From the NCBI GenBank assembly GCA_026125795.1, contig JAHCKM010000004.1, forward strand, positions 682,001 through 746,000: 64,000 bases of DNA. Direction: 5' to 3'. Both the position numbers and the translations under genes were made by a program. This document shows positions 56,576-64,000 of the stretch, piece by piece. The stretch's first letter is position 1. Every line of letters starts with the position of its first letter. The DNA comes from Burkholderiaceae bacterium. Its GTDB lineage: Bacteria; Pseudomonadota; Gammaproteobacteria; Burkholderiales; Burkholderiaceae_C. The notes under the pieces were generated by a model. That model did no database searches, was not told the origin of the DNA, and worked only from the letters and a program-made list of their open reading frames with translations.

Positions 56576-57835
56576 ATGGAACGCCTGATCGCCTCGCCGC
56601 AGATGATCCGCCGCACGATCGCGCTGGTGCTGGCCGGAGGCCGCGGGTCGCGCCTGAAGCAGCTGACCGACCGGCGCGCCAAGCCGGCGGTGTACTTCGG
56701 CGGCAAGTTCCGCATCATCGACTTCGCGCTGTCGAACTGCGTCAACTCCGGCATCCGCCGCATCGGCGTGGTGATGCAGTACGAGTCGCACTCGCTGCTG
56801 CGGCACCTGCAGCGCGGCTGGAGCTTCTTGCGCGCAGAGCTCAACGAGATGGTCGATCTGCTGCCGGCGCAGATGCACCATCACAGCGAGCACTGGTACC
56901 GCGGCACGGCCGACTCGGTGTTGCAGAACATCGATCTGATCCGCCACGGCGATCCCAAGTACATCATCATCCTGGCCGGCGATCACATCTACAAGATGGA
57001 CTACTCGATCATGCTGCGCGACCACGTCGAGCACGGCTACGGCTGCACCGTGGGCTGCATCGAGGTGCCGCGCAACCAGGCGTCGTCCTTCGGCGTGATG
57101 GCGGTCGACGAGACCAACCGCGTCACGGCCTTCGTCGAGAAGCCGGCCAATCCGGCGCCGATGCCCGGGCGCGCCGACACCTCGCTCGTCAGCATGGGCA
57201 TCTACGTGTTCGACGCCGACTACCTGTACCGGCTGCTCGAGGATGACGCCGCCAACCCCGCGTCGACGCAGGACTTCGGCCGCGACGTGGTGCCGCGCGC
57301 GGTGGCCGAGGGCCGAGCGTTGGCGCATCCGTTCGCCAAGTCGTGCATCGCCAACCCGAACGGCGCGCCGCCGTATTGGCGTGACGTGGGCACGATCGAC
57401 GCGTTCTGGTCCGCTAACCTCGACCTGGCGTCGATCGACCCGGAACTGGACATCTATGACACCGACTGGCCGATCTGGACCTACCAGCGCCAGCTGCCGC
57501 CGGCCAAGTTCATCCCCGATCACAACGGCGCGCAGGGCATTGCCGTCAACACGATGGTCTCGGGCGGCTGCATCGTGGCCGGCTCGCACCTCACCAACAC
57601 GGTGTTGTTCTCCAGCGTGCGCGTGCGCTCGTTCTGCCGCATCGACCAGGCGGTGGTGCTGCCCAACGTGAGCATCGGCGAAGGTTGCCGCTTGCGCAAA
57701 GTGGTGATCGACCGCCGCTGCAGGCTGCCCGACGACCTGGTCGTCGGCGAAGACCCGGAGTTCGACGCACGCCGTTTCGAGCGCACCGAAGACGGCGTGG
57801 TGCTGATCAACGACGAGATGCTGGCGCGCCTGTAG
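56576..57835 (+). CDS. glgC: Glucose-1-phosphate adenylyltransferase
   Basis: Makes ADP-glucose from glucose 1-phosphate and ATP, the committed step of glycogen synthesis. 419 residues. '[38 protein letters not shown]' is the nucleotide-binding start; '[11 protein letters not shown]', '[11 protein letters not shown]', 'VEKPANP' and '[11 protein letters not shown]' follow, and a left-handed helix domain ends the protein. GGAG at 56565 favours ATG 56576 over GTG 56564. Confidence 0.97.
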   Translation: MERLIASPQMIRRTIALVLAGGRGSRLKQLTDRRAKPAVYFGGKFRIIDFALSNCVNSGIRRIGVVMQYESHSLLRHLQRGWSFLRAELNEMVDLLPAQMHHHSEHWYRGTADSVLQNIDLIRHGDPKYIIILAGDHIYKMDYSIMLRDHVEHGYGCTVGCIEVPRNQASSFGVMAVDETNRVTAFVEKPANPAPMPGRADTSLVSMGIYVFDADYLYRLLEDDAANPASTQDFGRDVVPRAVAEGRALAHPFAKSCIANPNGAPPYWRDVGTIDAFWSANLDLASIDPELDIYDTDWPIWTYQRQLPPAKFIPDHNGAQGIAVNTMVSGGCIVAGSHLTNTVLFSSVRVRSFCRIDQAVVLPNVSIGEGCRLRKVVIDRRCRLPDDLVVGEDPEFDARRFERTEDGVVLINDEMLARL

Positions 57836-57840
57836 CCGGC

Positions 57841-59346
57841 ATGCAGGTGTTGCAAGTCAGCGCCGAGATGTACCCGCTGCTCAAGACCGGCGGGCTGGGC
57901 GATGTCACCGGCGCGCTGCCCGATGCGCTGGCGCGGGCCGGGGTTGACGTGCGCCTGCTGCTGCCGGGCTTGCGCCCGATCCGCGATGGCATCGCCGGGT
58001 TGCGGCCGCTCGGCGAGTTCGTGGCGCCGTGGGGCTTGCACATGCAGGTGCTGTACGGGCAGTGGAACGGCCACGGCGTGTACGTGATCGACGCGCCGGC
58101 GCTGTACGACCGGCCCGGCAACGCCTACGTCGACGCCGACGGCGTGCCGTACGTCGACAACCACCGTCGTTTCGCGCCGCTCGGGCAGCTGGCGGCGCTG
58201 CTCGCGCACGGCTTCGATGCACGCTGGCGCGCGCAGATCGTGCATGCGCACGACTGGCACGCCGCGCTGGCGCCGGCGTACCTGCACCACACGCGCCGCC
58301 ACCGCGCGCACCCGGCCGGCAGCGTGTTCACGGTGCACAACCTGGCCTTCCAGGGGTTGTTCCCCGCCGCGACCTTTGCCGAGCTGGGGCTGCCGAAGGT
58401 GGCGTTCCAGATGCATGGGGTGGAGTTCCACGGCCAGGTGTCGTTCATGAAGGCGGGTCTGCACTACGCCGATCGGCTGACCACCGTGAGCCCCACCTAC
58501 GCGCGCGAGGTGCAAGGGCCGGAACAAGGCGGCGGTCTCGACGGCCTGCTGCGTCAACGCCGCGATGTGTTGACCGGCATCCTCAACGGCGTCGACACAC
58601 GCATATGGAACCCGGCCACCGATCGGCTGATCGCGCAGACGTTCGACGCCCGGCGGCTGGCGCGCCGCGCGCTCAACAAGGTGGCGCTGCAGCGCCACTT
58701 CGGGCTGGCGCGGCGGCCCGACGCGCTGCTGTGCGGCGTGGTCAGCCGGCTGACCGAACAGAAGGGCCTGCACCTGGTGCTGGACGGGCTGCCCGAGCTG
58801 CTGGCGCGCGGCGGCCAGCTGGTGGTGCTCGGCAACGGCGAGCCCGAACTGGAGGCGGCTTTTCGGGCCGCCGCCCAGGCGCATCCGCGCGCTGTGGCGG
58901 TGTACATCGGCTACGACGAGACCCTGTCGCACCGTGTGTTCGCGGGCACCGACGTGACGCTGGTGCCATCGCGCTTCGAGCCGTGCGGCCTCACGCAGAT
59001 GTACGGGCTGGTCTACGGCAGCCTGCCGCTGGTGCACCGCGTCGGTGGCCTGGCCGACACCGTGGTCGACGCCGCGCTGGAGAACCTGGCCGACGGCAGC
59101 GCCACCGGATTCGTGTTCGATCGCTTCGACGGCGCCGCCTACGGCGCCGCGCTGCGCCGCGCGTTCGCGCTGCAGGCACGCGGCGCGGAATGGCGGCGCG
59201 TGCAGCGTGCGGCGCTGCGCCAGGTGTTCGCATGGGATGCCGCCGCGGCACGCTATGTGGCGCTGTACCGTTCGCTGCTGCCCGCGGCGCACGAAACCAC
59301 CCGGCCGTCCGAAGCGCTCGTCCCGGAGCGCGCAGTGCGCAGGTGA
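57841..59346 (+). CDS. glgA: Glycogen synthase (ADP-glucose type, GT5)
   Basis: Extends alpha-1,4-glucan with ADP-glucose. 501 residues. N-terminal 'EMYPLLKTGGLGDVTGALP' has the KTGGL nucleotide-sugar loop; 'HAHDWHAAL', 'TVHNLAFQG', 'NGVDTRIWNP', 'SRLTEQKGLHL' and 'PSRFEPCGLTQMYGLVYG' complete the GT5 pattern. ATG 57841 lies 5 bases after the glgC stop. Confidence 0.97.
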   Translation: MQVLQVSAEMYPLLKTGGLGDVTGALPDALARAGVDVRLLLPGLRPIRDGIAGLRPLGEFVAPWGLHMQVLYGQWNGHGVYVIDAPALYDRPGNAYVDADGVPYVDNHRRFAPLGQLAALLAHGFDARWRAQIVHAHDWHAALAPAYLHHTRRHRAHPAGSVFTVHNLAFQGLFPAATFAELGLPKVAFQMHGVEFHGQVSFMKAGLHYADRLTTVSPTYAREVQGPEQGGGLDGLLRQRRDVLTGILNGVDTRIWNPATDRLIAQTFDARRLARRALNKVALQRHFGLARRPDALLCGVVSRLTEQKGLHLVLDGLPELLARGGQLVVLGNGEPELEAAFRAAAQAHPRAVAVYIGYDETLSHRVFAGTDVTLVPSRFEPCGLTQMYGLVYGSLPLVHRVGGLADTVVDAALENLADGSATGFVFDRFDGAAYGAALRRAFALQARGAEWRRVQRAALRQVFAWDAAAARYVALYRSLLPAAHETTRPSEALVPERAVRR

Positions 59347-59353
59347 CGGCCCC

Positions 59354-62988
<3,635 letters not shown>

Positions 62989-63000
<12 letters not shown>

Positions 63001-64000
63001 CAGCACCGATGCGCCGCTTTCGACGGCACGCTGCGCCAGCAGATAGGCCGCCGCGTTCCAGCTCTGGCCGGCCATGCCCATCGGCGCCAGCGTGGCGCCG
63101 TGGAACCACTCGGTGAAGCGCCAGTCGTCGAGCTGGTTGATGCGCGCCAGCTGGCGCAGATCGGCGCGTGCCAGTTCGGTGCGCTTGAGCATCGCGAGCG
63201 CCGCAACCCAGAAGCCGCCGACGAAAGGCCAGATGCCGCCGTTGTGGTATTGGTGCGGATGGTTCTGCTGATGGCGCTCCATGTAGCCGCGCCACAACGT
63301 GTCGCGCGGGGTGATCGGGCGCAGCGTGACACGCACGGGATAGGGGTCCGACGCACCGGCGGCGCGCAGCGCCTTGACGATCTGCTGCGCACGCGCGTGG
63401 CTCGCCAGGCCGCACAAGATCGCCAGCAGGTTGCCGAACACGTCGCCCTCGTCGCCCACGAACGACAGGTTGACGAAGCTCAGGTACAGGCCCGCGTCGC
63501 GCCGGCCGCGCACCGCGTAGTGGCGCAGCAGCCGGGCACGGCGGTATTCCGGCACGTCGCGGCTGAAAGGATGGAACAGGTGGTTGAAGTGGTGGTGCGT
63601 GGCGTCGCGCTGTGGCAGTCCGTACTGGCACTTCACCAGGTACCACAGCGCGTTGGTGTACAGCACGAAGCCCGAGCGCGGCATGATGTCGGCCCAGTCG
63701 CTGGCTTCGTTCTGCTGCAGCAGGTGAAAGCGCTGGTGCTCCTGCGCCTGCAGCCACCGGATCGCGCGCTCGATGGGGCCGCGCCAGCGCGAGCGCACGC
63801 GCCGCAGCGGGCTCGAGCGTTGGGCGCGATGCACGGCGATCAGCCACCACAACGTGGCGTCGATGCAACCGAGATACCAGAAGTCGGCGTCCTGGCCGAG
63901 CGGATCGACGTACTTGGGGATCTGCCCGTTGGCTGCCTGCAACGCGGCCAGCGCATCCAGGCTGGCGATGGCGCCGCGCTCGAGCGCAGGCGCGCCGCTG
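62989..64000 (-). CDS. Glycoside hydrolase, (alpha/alpha)6-barrel, amylo-alpha-1,6-glucosidase-like (5' end outside window)
   Basis: Open to the window edge; 336 C-terminal codons are visible. The patterns 'DFWYLGCIDATLWWLIAV', 'ASDWADIMPRSGFVLYTNALWY', 'YHNGGIWPFVGGFWVAAL' and 'TEWFHGATLAPMGMAGQSWNAAAYLLA' are those of helical-barrel glucosidases annotated as amylo-alpha-1,6-glucosidase or GH63/GH100-like. Its position facing the glycogen operon supports a role in glucan breakdown. It overlaps the malQ 3' end by 12 bases. The catalytic acids cannot be assigned with confidence from this fragment. Confidence 0.75.

Overview
This window is GC-rich, gene-dense DNA that looks like the chromosome of a betaproteobacterium of the order Burkholderiales, probably from the Leptothrix/Rubrivivax/Methylibium/Piscinibacter side. 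The grounds are the codon bias, the gene pairs hemE-priA and mltA-apaG-rpe, the large fused indolepyruvate ferredoxin oxidoreductase, and the type of GC-rich hairpin repeats between genes. This is inference from gene content; no rRNA or other marker is present. I saw no tRNA, rRNA, insertion sequence, phage gene or CRISPR array. Almost every base is coding, with many 1-14 bp overlaps.

Layout. 1-2466: a TRAP transporter (binding protein cut by the window edge, small permease, large permease). 2486-7312 (minus strand): a glycosyltransferase-51 peptidoglycan polymerase and a compact exosortase locus made of an EpsI-like accessory protein, an exosortase, and one VIT/von Willebrand A protein carrying a PEP-CTERM sorting tail. 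7622-14183: an operon coding for an 1850-residue lipoprotein that fuses a complete galactose-oxidase copper-radical domain to carbohydrate-binding and propeller domains and to a di-heme cytochrome c peroxidase-like domain, followed by a membrane-anchored cytochrome c and an SCO copper chaperone. This is the most unusual thing here.

14214-25358: creB/creC-like two-component system, hemE, priA, an auxin-efflux-type carrier, phoD, rep and a YhhN-family gene. 25345-32763: a LytS/LytTR-type two-component system with an extra membrane protein, a small membrane protein, and a clostripain-like (C11) peptidase gene facing a TPR/winged-helix regulator across an inverted repeat. 33008-37819: a second TRAP transporter, with a terminator-like hairpin after the binding protein, linked to an amidase and a 55-residue membrane peptide.

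37910-45045: mostly single housekeeping or poorly known genes (YceI, Nudix, thioesterase, two GFA proteins, a transglutaminase-like protein, DUF72, LysE, GNAT, small membrane proteins). 45090-52264: indolepyruvate ferredoxin oxidoreductase with a divergent Lrp/AsnC regulator, a diguanylate cyclase, mltA, a 43-residue peptide gene and apaG. 52339-64000: rpe, a class II aldolase, then a glycogen cluster glgP-glgC-glgA-glgX-malQ with a convergent glycoside hydrolase running off the window. No glgB lies in this cluster.

Working together: the copper oxidase operon encodes the catalyst, a likely electron acceptor and a copper-delivery protein. The glycogen cluster encodes both synthesis (GlgC, GlgA) and breakdown (GlgP, GlgX, MalQ). 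The two TRAP systems suggest scavenging of organic acids, one of them tied to amide hydrolysis.
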